Below are positions 9,368-18,237 of a stretch of DNA of 64,000 bases, piece after piece. The notes below the pieces were generated by a model that saw only the letters and a list, made by a program, of their open reading frames with translations, had not been told where the DNA came from and ran no database searches. This DNA comes from Chitinophaga sp. HK235 (GTDB lineage: Bacteria > Bacteroidota > Bacteroidia > Chitinophagales > Chitinophagaceae), in assembly GCF_018255755.1 (NCBI RefSeq), contig NZ_CP073766.1, positions 5,888,501 to 5,952,500 of the forward strand. Reading direction: 5' to 3'. The position numbers and the translations under genes are program-made. The number at the start of each line of letters is the position of its first letter. Within the stretch, counting starts at the first letter, position 1.

Positions 9368-10885
9368 ATGAAAACGAATTATATCAAGCTGTTGCTGGGT
9401 GGATGTATCATCTGCCTCTTTAATACTGCCTGTTACAAAGACCAGGGCAACTATCAATATCATGAAATCAATAATGTGGATAGCATAACCGGTATTGATA
9501 AGGAATATGCTATTCTGTTTAAAGACACATTGCGTATCAGTCCTAAGTTGTTTGCCACACAGGACCAGGGCGATACCGGACGGTATACTTATCGCTGGGA
9601 GGCGCTGGTGGACGGAGGTTCCCGTGTACCGGGCGATGAGTCCAATGTGCTGATTGGGTCTTTCAGGGACCTGGCGTATCCGGTGAAGCTGCGGCCAGCC
9701 GGTTATGACTGTTATTACCGGGTGAAAGACAAACAGACCGGGGTGGAATGGTTTCACCGGTTCCATTTTACGGTGCAGTCTACGGTGTATCAGGGCTGGG
9801 TGGCGCTCTGTGATGTAAAAGGTGCGGTGAGGATCGACATGGTGAGCCGGCTTGGAGAGCAGGACCGGTTGATCCGGGATGTGATGACTTTTACTAACGC
9901 CGGTCTGCCGGCAAGGCAGGGGGCTAAACAGCTGGTGTTTGAGTATAGTAACGCCGGCAGGCAGTTTTATCTGAATACGGGAAATGGCCTTGAGCGGTTT
10001 GAAGGAGAGAATTTTACCTGGAAAAGTACCTATGGCATCCGTTATGAGATGCTGGCGCCTGTAGATGCGGGGTTTAGTGTGGATTTGTTTTATAATTCAC
10101 CCCTGTATTTGGGTGTAGATTATCTGATAGCCGGTAAACAGGTGTTTTACAGGAATCAGGTAATGGGAGGCAAAGCTTTCGGGTCACCTGTTAATTATGT
10201 AGATGATGAAAAGACACCTTTTAATCCTGCTCGCTTTGTTGCCGGTGGGTATGGCAGTACCAGCCAGCATTTGCTGTATGACAGGGATAAACGTCGTTTT
10301 GTGGTGCATGATGCAATGTTTGGCACCAAATGCAGCAGCCTGCAGGACGGAAAGCTGTTTTCCTACACTACCGGGAAAGACCTGGTATACATGGTACCCA
10401 CCTCTTATGGTGGCGGAGATGTATTTGCCATCATGAAAGATGATGCTGGTAAATACTACACCTACTGTATCAATGTCACCAGGGGCGGAGTAAAACAGAG
10501 TTATTATACTGAGATGACGGATGCACCGGAGCTGGACAAGGCCACTGTTTTTGCGGTCAGCAACCAGCTGGGATATGTGTTTTATGCTGTGGGCGGACGT
10601 TTGTATGAATATGATATTTTCATCCACAAAGCCACGCTGATGGCGGATTTTGGTACTGAGAAGATCAGTGTCATGAAGGCGCCGTTTTTTTCTTCCTATG
10701 GGAAGGAGTTTTATACCAACCTTACCAACTCCCTGGTGGTGGGCAGTTATGACGCGGCCCGTCCGGATACGGAGAATGGGGTGATCAGGGTGTACAGCAT
10801 CCCTGACCGGAATGATGCTTTGAAGCTTACCTGGAGTTATCAGGGGCTGGGCAAAATAGTAGATCTGGTTTACCGCGAAAGATAA
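9368..10885 (+). CDS. PKD-like family lipoprotein
   Basis: A 505-residue lipoprotein. Lipobox: IICLFNTACYKD, cysteine near residue 22. A PKD-like Ig fold occupies about 30-130 (RYTYRWEALVDGG, YYRVKDKQTGVEWFHRFHF). The rest looks like a repeated beta structure, possibly a propeller (GWVALCDVKGAVRIDMVS; KRRFVVHDAMFG). Last gene of the sigma/FecR/SusC/SusD operon and followed by a hairpin. SusD, DUF4843-like and PKD-like lipoproteins often occur together in Bacteroidota, probably as accessory surface subunits. The ligand is unknown. Confidence 0.75.
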   Translation: MKTNYIKLLLGGCIICLFNTACYKDQGNYQYHEINNVDSITGIDKEYAILFKDTLRISPKLFATQDQGDTGRYTYRWEALVDGGSRVPGDESNVLIGSFRDLAYPVKLRPAGYDCYYRVKDKQTGVEWFHRFHFTVQSTVYQGWVALCDVKGAVRIDMVSRLGEQDRLIRDVMTFTNAGLPARQGAKQLVFEYSNAGRQFYLNTGNGLERFEGENFTWKSTYGIRYEMLAPVDAGFSVDLFYNSPLYLGVDYLIAGKQVFYRNQVMGGKAFGSPVNYVDDEKTPFNPARFVAGGYGSTSQHLLYDRDKRRFVVHDAMFGTKCSSLQDGKLFSYTTGKDLVYMVPTSYGGGDVFAIMKDDAGKYYTYCINVTRGGVKQSYYTEMTDAPELDKATVFAVSNQLGYVFYAVGGRLYEYDIFIHKATLMADFGTEKISVMKAPFFSSYGKEFYTNLTNSLVVGSYDAARPDTENGVIRVYSIPDRNDALKLTWSYQGLGKIVDLVYRER

Positions 10886-10904
10886 CCCCCGGTACCAGAT
10901 GATG

Positions 10905-10946
10905 CGGATTTGCAGGGAGTTTGCCTATAACTTTCCTGCAAATCCG
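10905..10946 (+). terminator. Hairpin after the SusC/D operon
   Basis: A perfect 12-bp stem (CGGATTTGCAGG at 10905-10916 pairs with 10935-10946) closes an 18-nt loop, 19 bp after the operon's last stop codon. There is no strong T-tract, so it may stabilise the 3' end rather than terminate. The sequence just after it (CCGTAATTCG) resembles other intergenic repeats in this window. Confidence 0.5.
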
Positions 10947-11052
10947 TAATTCGCAATTTGTATGTTTAATTCCCGCTTAAATCCCTCCATTTCCCCGAAT
11001 TTATTCATAATTTTACCACCCTTGACAAAGCGGCTACAACAAAACTGACACC

Positions 11053-11084
11053 TTGACAGTTCTGCTTTCCAAGCATAATATTTG
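11053..11084 (+). promoter_or_regulatory. Candidate secA promoter
   Basis: TTG at 11053-11055 and AATATTTG at 11077-11084 are 21 bp apart, close to the Bacteroidota TTTG/TAnnTTTG pattern with one mismatch. Transcription would start about ten bases later, just before the closing stem of the structured leader, so the folded element would form the very 5' end of the secA message. Confidence 0.45.
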
Positions 11085-11096
11085 AGTAACTTGTAT

Positions 11097-11190
11097 TCTC
11101 CGTCTATCCAGTGACTAAGCCCGCAGCCTCTGTGCCACAGGCTGGGAGCAGGGAAAAACCAACTGACATAGCTTCAGGCCGGGACGGAGA
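11097..11190 (+). ncRNA. Structured leader RNA upstream of secA (unidentified)
   Basis: The outer arms TCTCCGTC (11097-11104) and GACGGAGA (11183-11190) are perfectly complementary and enclose about 78 nt. Inside, CAGCC and GGCTG form an inner hairpin with further TGT/ACA pairs around a GCC loop. CAGT near 11109 can also pair with ACTG near 11162. The element begins at the predicted transcript start and ends 44 nt before the secA ATG. I compared it mentally with common riboswitch cores (TPP, cobalamin, SAM-I, FMN, purine), SRP and RNase P RNA, and saw no match. It could be a leader controlling secA or a separate small RNA. Confidence 0.45.
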
Positions 11191-11234
11191 GATGTTACAG
11201 AAACAAAATTGTAATTCGTAATTAAACGTTCAAC

Positions 11235-14200
11235 ATGTTAGGTTTTTTAACAAAACTTTTTGGGGGGAACAAATCTGACAGAGACATCAAATCTGTCACT
11301 CCAATAGTGCAGCAGATCAATGAGGAGTATGGAAAGCTGCAGTCCCTGCCTATCGACGACCTGCGTCATAAAACACAGGAGTTCCGCGAGCGCATCAGCG
11401 CCCACCTTGTCAAAATCGACCAGGAGATCAACGAGAAAAAAGAAGCGGCAGAAGCCGTAGAAGATATAACACAGAAAGATACCATCTATCAGGAAATTGA
11501 TATTCTGAAGAAAGACCGCGACAAACAGCTGGAAGTAGTCCTGAAAAGCCTGCTGCCCGAAGCTTTTGCTGTAGTAAAAGAAGCTGCCCGCCGTTTTGCC
11601 ACCAATCCTACCATTACTGCCACCGCAACAGCGCTGGACCGCCAGCTGGCTGTGAGAAAGGACTATGTGACCATCGAAGGCGATAAAGCTACCTGGAAAA
11701 ACAGCTGGAAAGCCGCCGGCACCGAAGTGACCTGGAACATGGTACACTACGACGTTCAGCTGATCGGTGGTACAGTACTGCACCAGGGTAAAATCGCGGA
11801 AATGGCCACCGGTGAAGGTAAAACACTGGTATCCACCCTGCCCTCCTACCTCAACGCCCTCGCTGGTGAAGGGGTGCACGTGGTGACCGTGAACGATTAC
11901 CTGGCCCGTCGTGACTCCGAGTGGAATGGTCCACTGTTCGAGTTCCTCGATATCACCGTTGACTGCATCGACAAACACCAGCCCAATACTCCGGAACGCC
12001 GGAATGCCTACCTGGCAGACATCACCTACGGTACCAACAACGAATTCGGTTTCGACTACCTCCGTGACAACATGGTACACAGCCCGGATGAAATGGTACA
12101 ACGTAAACACCACTTTGCCATGGTGGATGAGGTGGACAGCGTACTGGTGGACGATGCACGTACACCACTCATCATCTCCGGTCCTATCCCCCGCGGTGAA
12201 GAACAGGAGTTCCACGCATTAAAACCACGTATCCAGTACCTGGTGGAAATGCAGAAAAAAGCAACCAACCAATACCTGCTGGAAGCTAAAAAACTGATCG
12301 GCGAAGGTAAAGACGACCCGAAAACCGGTGGTCTGGCCCTGATGCGCGCCTGGAGAGGCTTGCCCAAAAGCAGCGCCCTGATCAAATATCTCAGCGAACC
12401 TGGTATCAAAGTATTATTACAGAAAGCCGAAAACTACTATCTGGCCGACCAGCAAAGGGAAATGCCGAAAGTAGATGAAGGCCTCTTCTTCGCGATAGAA
12501 GAAAAACAAAACAGCGTAGACCTGACAGAAAAAGGTATCAGCCTGATCACCCAGGGTGGCGAAGATCCTAACTTCTTCGTGATGCCTGACGTAGGTTCTG
12601 AACTGGCGGAAATTGAAAAAATGTCAGTTTCCCCTGAAGAAAAACTGCAACGCAAGGAAATAATGCTGCAGGACTACGCCCTGAAGTCAGATCGTATCCA
12701 CTCCGTTCAGCAGCTGCTGAAAGCTTACACCCTGTTCGACAAAGACGTGGAATACGTGGTAATGGACGGTAAAGTGAAGATCGTAGACGAACAGACAGGT
12801 CGTATCCTCGATGGCCGCCGCTACTCCGACGGTCTGCACCAGGCGATTGAAGCCAAGGAAAACGTGAAAGTGGAAGCTGCCACCCAGACCTTCGCTACCA
12901 TCACCCTGCAGAACTATTTCCGTATGTACCATAAGCTGGCCGGTATGACTGGTACAGCCTCCACTGAAGCCGGTGAGTTCTGGGAAATCTACAAGCTGGA
13001 TGTGGTGACCATCCCCACCAACCTGCCTATCTCCCGTCTGGATTCTGAAGACCTGGTATACAAAACCAAAAGAGACAAGTATAAAGCTGTTATAGAAGAA
13101 GTTAAAGGTCTGCAAGCCAAAGGACGTCCTGTACTGGTAGGTACTACCTCCGTAGAGGTGTCTGAGTTGCTGAGTAAGATGCTGACCTTCGAAAAAGTAC
13201 CGCACAACGTACTGAACGCGAAACAACACGCCCGTGAGGCCCAGATCGTGGCCGAAGCTGGTCTGCCCGGTGCTGTGACCATCGCCACCAACATGGCGGG
13301 TCGTGGTACGGACATCAAACTCGGACCTGGTGTGAAAGAAGCGGGTGGTCTGGCTATCATCGGTACAGAAAGACACGAAAGCCGCCGCGTAGACAGACAG
13401 TTGCGTGGTCGTGCTGGTCGTCAGGGTGACCCCGGAACTTCCCAGTTCTTCGTTTCCCTGGAAGATGACCTGATGCGTATGTTCGGCTCCGAACGTATCG
13501 CCGGCCTGATGGACCGTATGGGCTACAAAGAAGGTGAAGTGATCCAGCACAGCATGATCACCCGCTCTATCGAAAGAGCCCAGAAAAAAGTAGAAGAAAA
13601 CAACTTCGGCATCCGTAAACGCCTGCTCGAATACGATGACGTAATGAATAAACAGCGTACCGTGATCTATTCCAAACGTAACCACGCCCTGTTCGGCGAA
13701 CGTCTGGCCATTGATACCGACAACGCTTTCTTCGATGTAGCAGAAAATATGGTCATCACCCATAAAGAAAGCGGCGATTACGAAGCTTTCAAAATGGACG
13801 CCATCATCAACTTCGCCATCGATACCAACATCACCCAGGAAGAACTGGTCCGTACAGATGTGCCTACACTGGCCTCCAAACTGTACCACCAGGGACTGGA
13901 AAACTACCACCGCAAAGTGCAGGACATCACTGCCAACACCCTGCCGGTGATAGAACGTATCTACAACGAACAAGGTCACCAGATCGAAAACATCTCCATC
14001 CCATTCACTGATGGCAAAAAAGGTGTTAACGTACTGGCCAACCTGAAAAAAGTAGTGGAAACAGAAGGTCACGAAACCATGAACGCCCTGGAACGCAGCA
14101 TCACCCTGGCCCTCATCGATGAAGCCTGGAAAGAACACCTGCGTGCCATGGACGAACTGAAACAGTCTGTTCAGGGTGCCGTATACGAACAAAAAGACCC

Positions 14201-14552
14201 GCTGCTGATCTACAAACTGGAAGCCTTCAAACTGTTCAAACAGATGGATGGTGAAACCAGCCGCGATATCGTTTCCTTCCTCTGCAAATGTGGTATCCCT
14301 GTAAGCCAGGACCAGAGCAGAGAGGAGGAGCAGATCCGGGAAGGCCATGAGGAAAAAACCGATATGAGCCGCATGCGCGCTTCCCATGAAGATATCGCCG
14401 AACATAACGGTCATGAGGTTGCTGCTCCGGAATATGATATGCCGGAAGAAAAGCATGAACCAATACGGGTAGGCCCTAAAGTAGGTCGCAATGATCTCTG
14501 CCCTTGTGGTAGTGGCAAAAAATTCAAGAACTGCCACGGTAAGGACTTGTAA
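11235..14552 (+). CDS. secA: Preprotein translocase ATPase SecA
   Basis: An 1105-residue motor that pushes unfolded secretory proteins through SecYEG. DEAD-motor Walker A ATGEGKT lies near residue 190 and DEVDSVLVDDARTPL near 297. The second helicase half has TNMAGRGTDIKLGPG and QLRGRAGRQGDPGTSQFF. The C-terminal zinc-binding SEC-C tail (CPCGSGKKFKNCHG) begins near 1089. It is longer than the roughly 900-residue Escherichia coli protein, as usual in Bacteroidota, with extra N-terminal coiled residues (about 55-95) and an insertion around 340-470. Transcribed alone behind a structured leader and followed by a strong hairpin. Confidence 0.98.
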   Translation: MLGFLTKLFGGNKSDRDIKSVTPIVQQINEEYGKLQSLPIDDLRHKTQEFRERISAHLVKIDQEINEKKEAAEAVEDITQKDTIYQEIDILKKDRDKQLEVVLKSLLPEAFAVVKEAARRFATNPTITATATALDRQLAVRKDYVTIEGDKATWKNSWKAAGTEVTWNMVHYDVQLIGGTVLHQGKIAEMATGEGKTLVSTLPSYLNALAGEGVHVVTVNDYLARRDSEWNGPLFEFLDITVDCIDKHQPNTPERRNAYLADITYGTNNEFGFDYLRDNMVHSPDEMVQRKHHFAMVDEVDSVLVDDARTPLIISGPIPRGEEQEFHALKPRIQYLVEMQKKATNQYLLEAKKLIGEGKDDPKTGGLALMRAWRGLPKSSALIKYLSEPGIKVLLQKAENYYLADQQREMPKVDEGLFFAIEEKQNSVDLTEKGISLITQGGEDPNFFVMPDVGSELAEIEKMSVSPEEKLQRKEIMLQDYALKSDRIHSVQQLLKAYTLFDKDVEYVVMDGKVKIVDEQTGRILDGRRYSDGLHQAIEAKENVKVEAATQTFATITLQNYFRMYHKLAGMTGTASTEAGEFWEIYKLDVVTIPTNLPISRLDSEDLVYKTKRDKYKAVIEEVKGLQAKGRPVLVGTTSVEVSELLSKMLTFEKVPHNVLNAKQHAREAQIVAEAGLPGAVTIATNMAGRGTDIKLGPGVKEAGGLAIIGTERHESRRVDRQLRGRAGRQGDPGTSQFFVSLEDDLMRMFGSERIAGLMDRMGYKEGEVIQHSMITRSIERAQKKVEENNFGIRKRLLEYDDVMNKQRTVIYSKRNHALFGERLAIDTDNAFFDVAENMVITHKESGDYEAFKMDAIINFAIDTNITQEELVRTDVPTLASKLYHQGLENYHRKVQDITANTLPVIERIYNEQGHQIENISIPFTDGKKGVNVLANLKKVVETEGHETMNALERSITLALIDEAWKEHLRAMDELKQSVQGAVYEQKDPLLIYKLEAFKLFKQMDGETSRDIVSFLCKCGIPVSQDQSREEEQIREGHEEKTDMSRMRASHEDIAEHNGHEVAAPEYDMPEEKHEPIRVGPKVGRNDLCPCGSGKKFKNCHGKDL

Positions 14553-14577
14553 TCATTGATTTTACAACATATTTAAG

Positions 14578-14632
14578 GCGGATTACGGATGTAGCATTTC
14601 TCAATGTGAAATACGTAATCCGCTTTATTGTT
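14578..14632 (+). terminator. secA terminator
   Basis: Arms GCGGATTACG (14578-14587) and CGTAATCCGC (14614-14623) are perfectly complementary and are followed by TTTATTGTTT. It lies 25 bp after the secA stop. Confidence 0.75.
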
Positions 14633-14640
14633 TATTTTTG
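14633..14640 (+). promoter_or_regulatory. deoC -7 promoter element
   Basis: TATTTTTG is a perfect TAnnTTTG match, directly after the secA terminator T-rich tail and 23 bp before the deoC ATG. No good TTTG is obvious at the -33 position. Confidence 0.45.
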
Positions 14641-14663
14641 GCTCCGATTTTATACTACTTGTC

Positions 14664-15341
14664 ATGAAGATTAACCGATATATTGATCATACCATCTTAA
14701 AGCCTACCACCACCCTGGAAGACATCAAAACGTTGTGCATGCAGTGTGTGGAATATGATTTTGCTGCTGCCTGTGTACCACCGCTGTATGTAAAAATGGC
14801 GAAACAGTTTCTGGGTTCTACCAATACCAAAGTGGCTACCGTTATCGGCTTCCCCTTCGGCTATTCCGCTATCGAAGCCAAAGTGGCGGAGGCAGTACTC
14901 GCCATCGTAGACGGAGTGGATGAACTGGACGTGGTCATCAATATCTCCGCTGTTAAAAACAACGACTGGGAATATCTGGAAAAAGAGATTGCCAACCTGA
15001 TGTATATCGTCCGGGAAAAGAAGAAAGTGATCAAAGTGATCATCGAAAGTGGCATATTATTGGAAGAAGAGATCGTTAAATGTTGCCAGCTCTACAGCAA
15101 GTATGGCGTGGATTTCGTGAAAACGTCCACCGGTTATGCGGAAAAAGGCGCTACCGTGGAAGCCGTAAAACTGATGAGGGCCAATTTGCCGGACAACATA
15201 CAGATCAAAGCATCCGGAGGTATTCGTACCTTTGCTTTTGCGAAGGAACTGATTGAGGCCGGCGCTACCCGTATCGGCGCCAGTGCCAGTGTCAACATTG
15301 TGAAGGAAGGTGGTGTGGCTACAGCTGACAGTGATTATTAA
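14664..15341 (+). CDS. deoC: Deoxyribose-phosphate aldolase
   Basis: A class I aldolase that splits 2-deoxyribose 5-phosphate into glyceraldehyde 3-phosphate and acetaldehyde. The start at 14664 (MKINRYIDHTILKPTTT) matches the family N-terminus; the frame is open for 12 more codons upstream, but those codons overlap the -7 element. The catalytic Schiff-base lysine is in DFVKTSTGYAEKGAT near residue 152, and KASGGIRT supplies the second conserved lysine. With 225 residues the length is normal. It is followed 20 bp later by a SPOR-domain gene. Confidence 0.95.
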   Translation: MKINRYIDHTILKPTTTLEDIKTLCMQCVEYDFAAACVPPLYVKMAKQFLGSTNTKVATVIGFPFGYSAIEAKVAEAVLAIVDGVDELDVVINISAVKNNDWEYLEKEIANLMYIVREKKKVIKVIIESGILLEEEIVKCCQLYSKYGVDFVKTSTGYAEKGATVEAVKLMRANLPDNIQIKASGGIRTFAFAKELIEAGATRIGASASVNIVKEGGVATADSDY

Positions 15342-15361
15342 TTCTTAATTATACAGTATTC

Positions 15362-15802
15362 ATGCAAAAATTATTCATCCTGGTTTGCTGCCTGTTGGGA
15401 AGTAGCTGGGCCATGGCGCAGGACTATGCGCAGGCCGGCAACGGAACCGTGAAAGTGACCAAAGACCCGCGTCTCGACGTATTGATCAGAAAACAGATCT
15501 ATATCAATACCCTGTCTGTCCGCAGTCAGTCCGGCTTCCGGGTGCAGGTTATCTCCACCAACAAACGCGGCGATGCCAATGAAGCCAAAGCCCGTGTAAT
15601 GCAGTTGTACAACGACTACCGCACTTACATGGATTATCAGGCACCCTATTTTAAAGTACGCGTAGGCGATTTTAAAACACGTGAAGAAGCCACCGAACTG
15701 CGCGACAAATTATCCAGCCTCTTCTCTGGCGGTGTATTTGTAGTACCGGCTATCATCAACGTGTCACCGGATAAAGAACTATCAAATGAAGAACCGTATT
15801 AA
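15362..15802 (+). CDS. SPOR domain secreted protein
   Basis: A 146-residue protein with a signal peptide (MQKLFILVCCLLGSSWAMAQ) and a C-terminal SPOR fold (about 60-135): FRVQVISTNKRGDANEAKA, YFKVRVGDFKTREEATELR and VFVVPAIINV. SPOR domains bind denuded glycan strands of peptidoglycan, so this is probably a periplasmic cell-wall protein. Its 3' end overlaps the start of the next gene by 17 bp, implying translational coupling. Confidence 0.9.
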   Translation: MQKLFILVCCLLGSSWAMAQDYAQAGNGTVKVTKDPRLDVLIRKQIYINTLSVRSQSGFRVQVISTNKRGDANEAKARVMQLYNDYRTYMDYQAPYFKVRVGDFKTREEATELRDKLSSLFSGGVFVVPAIINVSPDKELSNEEPY

Positions 15803-16964
15803 AGAGCTGGCTAAAGCCTATGCCCCCGCCTTCGTAGAGATCAGGCGGCATATTCACTCCCATCCCGAATTATCTTTTCAGGAATATAATACTTCCGAAT
15901 TTATCCGGCAGCAGCTGGATAAATTCGGCGTTCCCTACAAGGCAGGTGTCGCCGGCACCGGCATCATTGCACTGATAGAAGGAAAAAATCCTGCATCCAA
16001 GACGATCGCGCTGCGCGCCGATATTGATGCACTCCCTATCACAGAAGCCAATAATGTACCCTACAAATCTGTCAACAACGGCGTGATGCATGCCTGCGGA
16101 CATGATGTACATACCACCGTGGTGCTGGGGGCTACCAAAATATTACATGAGCTGAAAGACGAACTGGAAGGTACTATCAAAATACTGTTTCAGCCCGGAG
16201 AAGAAAAACATCCCGGCGGCGCCAGCATCATGATTGAAGAAGGAGCGCTGGAAAATCCGCGCCCCGACGCTATCCTGGGCCTGCATGTGCAGCCTACCAT
16301 GGAAACCGGTAAACTGGGTTTCTGCGCCGGTAAATACATGGCCAGCGCCGACGAGATCTACATCACCGTGAAAGGTAAAGGCGGTCACGCCGCACAGCCG
16401 CACCTGACCGTGGATACCATCCTCGTGGCATCTCAACTGGTGGTAAGCCTGCAGCAGATCATCTCCCGCAATAACAATCCTTTCTCTCCTTCAGTGTTGT
16501 CTATCTGCGCTTTCAATGGTGGTTTTACAACTAACGTAATCCCCAGCGAAGTAAAGCTGATGGGCACTTTCAGAGCAATGGACGAAACCTGGCGTTTTAA
16601 AGCACATGAGCTGATCCGCAAACAGGTGATGGGTATTGCCGAATCCCTGGGGGCTGAAATAGATGTCGAAATACTGGTTGGGTATCCTACCTTGTATAAT
16701 AATGAAGAGGTTACTGCTAAAGCACGTGGTTTTGCAGAAGAGTATCTCGGCAAACAACAGGTAGAAGATACCGAATTAAGAATGGGCGCAGAAGATTTTG
16801 CCTTCTACTCACAGATAGTACCAGCCTGTTTCTTCCGACTCGGTACCGGCAATGTGGAAAAAGGTATCACTTCCGGTGTGCATACACCTACTTTTGATGT
16901 GGATGAAAGAAGTATAGAGATAGGAATGGGCACCATGGCTTATCTAGCTGCACAGTTCAGATAA
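15786..16964 (+). CDS. M20D family amidohydrolase / N-acyl-amino-acid deacylase
   Basis: A 392-residue metallopeptidase-like enzyme. Metal ligands are visible in HACGHDVHTTVVLG (about 100-113) and GEEKHPGGASIMIEEG (about 137-152), and LGLHVQPTMETG carries the next histidine. The C-terminal acidic segment GAEDFAFYSQ supplies the last ligand region. The dimerisation domain lies between (about 185-300). Family members remove acyl groups from amino acids, or hydrolyse hippurate or indole-acetyl conjugates; the substrate is not determinable here. The 17-bp overlap with the SPOR gene is unusual but in a different frame and compatible with coupling. Confidence 0.9.
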   Translation: MKNRIKELAKAYAPAFVEIRRHIHSHPELSFQEYNTSEFIRQQLDKFGVPYKAGVAGTGIIALIEGKNPASKTIALRADIDALPITEANNVPYKSVNNGVMHACGHDVHTTVVLGATKILHELKDELEGTIKILFQPGEEKHPGGASIMIEEGALENPRPDAILGLHVQPTMETGKLGFCAGKYMASADEIYITVKGKGGHAAQPHLTVDTILVASQLVVSLQQIISRNNNPFSPSVLSICAFNGGFTTNVIPSEVKLMGTFRAMDETWRFKAHELIRKQVMGIAESLGAEIDVEILVGYPTLYNNEEVTAKARGFAEEYLGKQQVEDTELRMGAEDFAFYSQIVPACFFRLGTGNVEKGITSGVHTPTFDVDERSIEIGMGTMAYLAAQFR

Positions 16965-16982
16965 AAACAATTGCATAAATAA

Positions 16983-17017
16983 AAGCGTCCTGATAAACAT
17001 CAGGACGCTTTTTTATT
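16983..17017 (+). terminator. Rho-independent terminator
   Basis: A 12-bp perfect stem (AAGCGTCCTGAT, loop AAAC, ATCAGGACGCTT) followed by TTTTATTTA, 18 bp after the amidohydrolase stop. Confidence 0.9.
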
Positions 17018-17114
17018 TATGATTAACTTTAGTGATGAAAGGGTCGAGTGGAAAATCATCCCTGTTATGAAATAGTAAAAACGTATATGCTTTCACGTTA
17101 TATCTAAGCTGTGT

Positions 17115-17852
17115 CTATTTTATTTGTTTGATGTTTTGAATGCTGTTGCCATGAATATGCATTTCTCTTAAACTGTCGACTTGTATGTCTCCATATTTGT
17201 AGGATGCACTTAAGCGAAGTGTGCTGGCCTTGTCCAGCTTTATTTTCAGGCTGTCTGTCTGGGTGGCTTCATCCATGTCCAGCGTGCTTTCAAGACCGCC
17301 TGAAAAAGACAGGGAACCTATCTTGCTGTCGTTAATATAAGCTGTTACATGTGGTCCGGTTATGATCCTCAAACGGTCCTCTTTCATTTCATGTATACGC
17401 AGATGGGAGGTGGGAGCGATCACCTGTTCTATCTGTGGGGCGGTGAGGTATATATCTCCTGAATTATAAACCTGCAAAAACAGGGTATCACCGGAGCTCC
17501 TGAATTGTACCTTGTCGCCGGTATGGGTGGTCAGCACATATTTATCATCCTGTCTGATGTTGAGATAACCTTTATCCCATACACTGCTGACGGTGGTGGT
17601 GCTGCTGCTGTTGCTGCCCTGGCGTACTTCCATCTCTTTGATGGAATCCTGCTGAGGGGCACCGGAGGCGGTGTTTACAAGTACTACTTTAAAGGGTGGC
17701 AGGGTGGTAGTGATGGACTGGTTTGCCTCCCGTTGATTGCCGTTATTGGAAATTCCCTTGCTGTAATTGGCCCGCAGCACGATATCGGTACTTAACATCA
17801 ATAACACGACCAGTCCTAAAAAGCCGAGGAATAATTTATTGCTAGTTTTCAT
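17115..17852 (-). CDS. Membrane-anchored hypothetical protein of the YtrA-like operon
   Basis: A 245-residue protein with one N-terminal membrane helix or uncleaved signal (NKLFLGFLGLVVLLMLSTDI, residues 5-24) and a Ser/Thr-rich, beta-strand-rich body. Short repeated strands such as LRIITGPHVTAYINDSKIG and LRLSASYKYGDIQVDSLR resemble DUF2807 (GIN) beta-helix proteins, but I am not certain of the family. It begins 2 bp after the GntR regulator stop and is the last gene of a four-gene operon with the ABC transporter, so it may act with that transporter or in envelope stress. Confidence 0.6.
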   Translation of the reverse strand: MKTSNKLFLGFLGLVVLLMLSTDIVLRANYSKGISNNGNQREANQSITTTLPPFKVVLVNTASGAPQQDSIKEMEVRQGSNSSSTTTVSSVWDKGYLNIRQDDKYVLTTHTGDKVQFRSSGDTLFLQVYNSGDIYLTAPQIEQVIAPTSHLRIHEMKEDRLRIITGPHVTAYINDSKIGSLSFSGGLESTLDMDEATQTDSLKIKLDKASTLRLSASYKYGDIQVDSLREMHIHGNSIQNIKQIK

Positions 17853-17853
17853 G

Positions 17854-18225
17854 TTATTTGAAATTAGATTTTTTAAATTTTTCGTAGTACGGTTTTAGCT
17901 CGTCCATATCGATGTCCAGCAGATACATGCTGCGAAACAGGCTGGGCAGCTCATTGGTGATAAAGGACTCTTTCTTGAACTGCCTGATTTTTTTGATGGC
18001 ATCGTTGCTGATGAAGTAACCGATACCCCTTTTGTTGTAGATAATTTCCTGCTGCTGTAGCAGCTCACAGGTGCGCATTACGGTGTTGGGGTTGACTTCC
18101 AGGGCAACGGCCAGTTCCCTTACTGAGGGGATGCGTTCTTCCGGTTGCCATTTGTTGAGCAGCACCTGTTCGCATATATAGTCTGCAATCTGCAGATAAA
18201 TGGCTTGTGAATCTTTAAATTCCAT
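17854..18225 (-). CDS. GntR family regulator, YtrA subfamily
   Basis: A 123-residue DNA-binding protein. The winged helix-turn-helix occupies about 10-75 (IYLQIADYICEQVLLNKW, IPSVRELAVALEVNPNTVMRT), followed by the short C-terminal helices typical of YtrA rather than a large ligand domain. It lies between the permease (12 bp upstream) and a membrane protein gene (2 bp downstream). YtrA regulators repress their own ABC operon and respond to cell-envelope antibiotics in Firmicutes. The operon promoter carries a perfect inverted repeat (19897-19922) that is the likely binding site. Confidence 0.92.
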   Translation of the reverse strand: MEFKDSQAIYLQIADYICEQVLLNKWQPEERIPSVRELAVALEVNPNTVMRTCELLQQQEIIYNKRGIGYFISNDAIKKIRQFKKESFITNELPSLFRSMYLLDIDMDELKPYYEKFKKSNFK

Positions 18226-18237
18226 CTCATGAAAATT

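Noticed and set aside
11097..11190. secA leader as 4.5S SRP RNA or a TPP/cobalamin riboswitch
   Set aside because: The SRP tetraloop/GGAAGCAGCC region and the diagnostic riboswitch cores are absent.
12687..14537. 616-codon open frame antisense to secA
   Set aside because: It mirrors the secA codons; no start context, no domain, and secA is unmistakable on the other strand.
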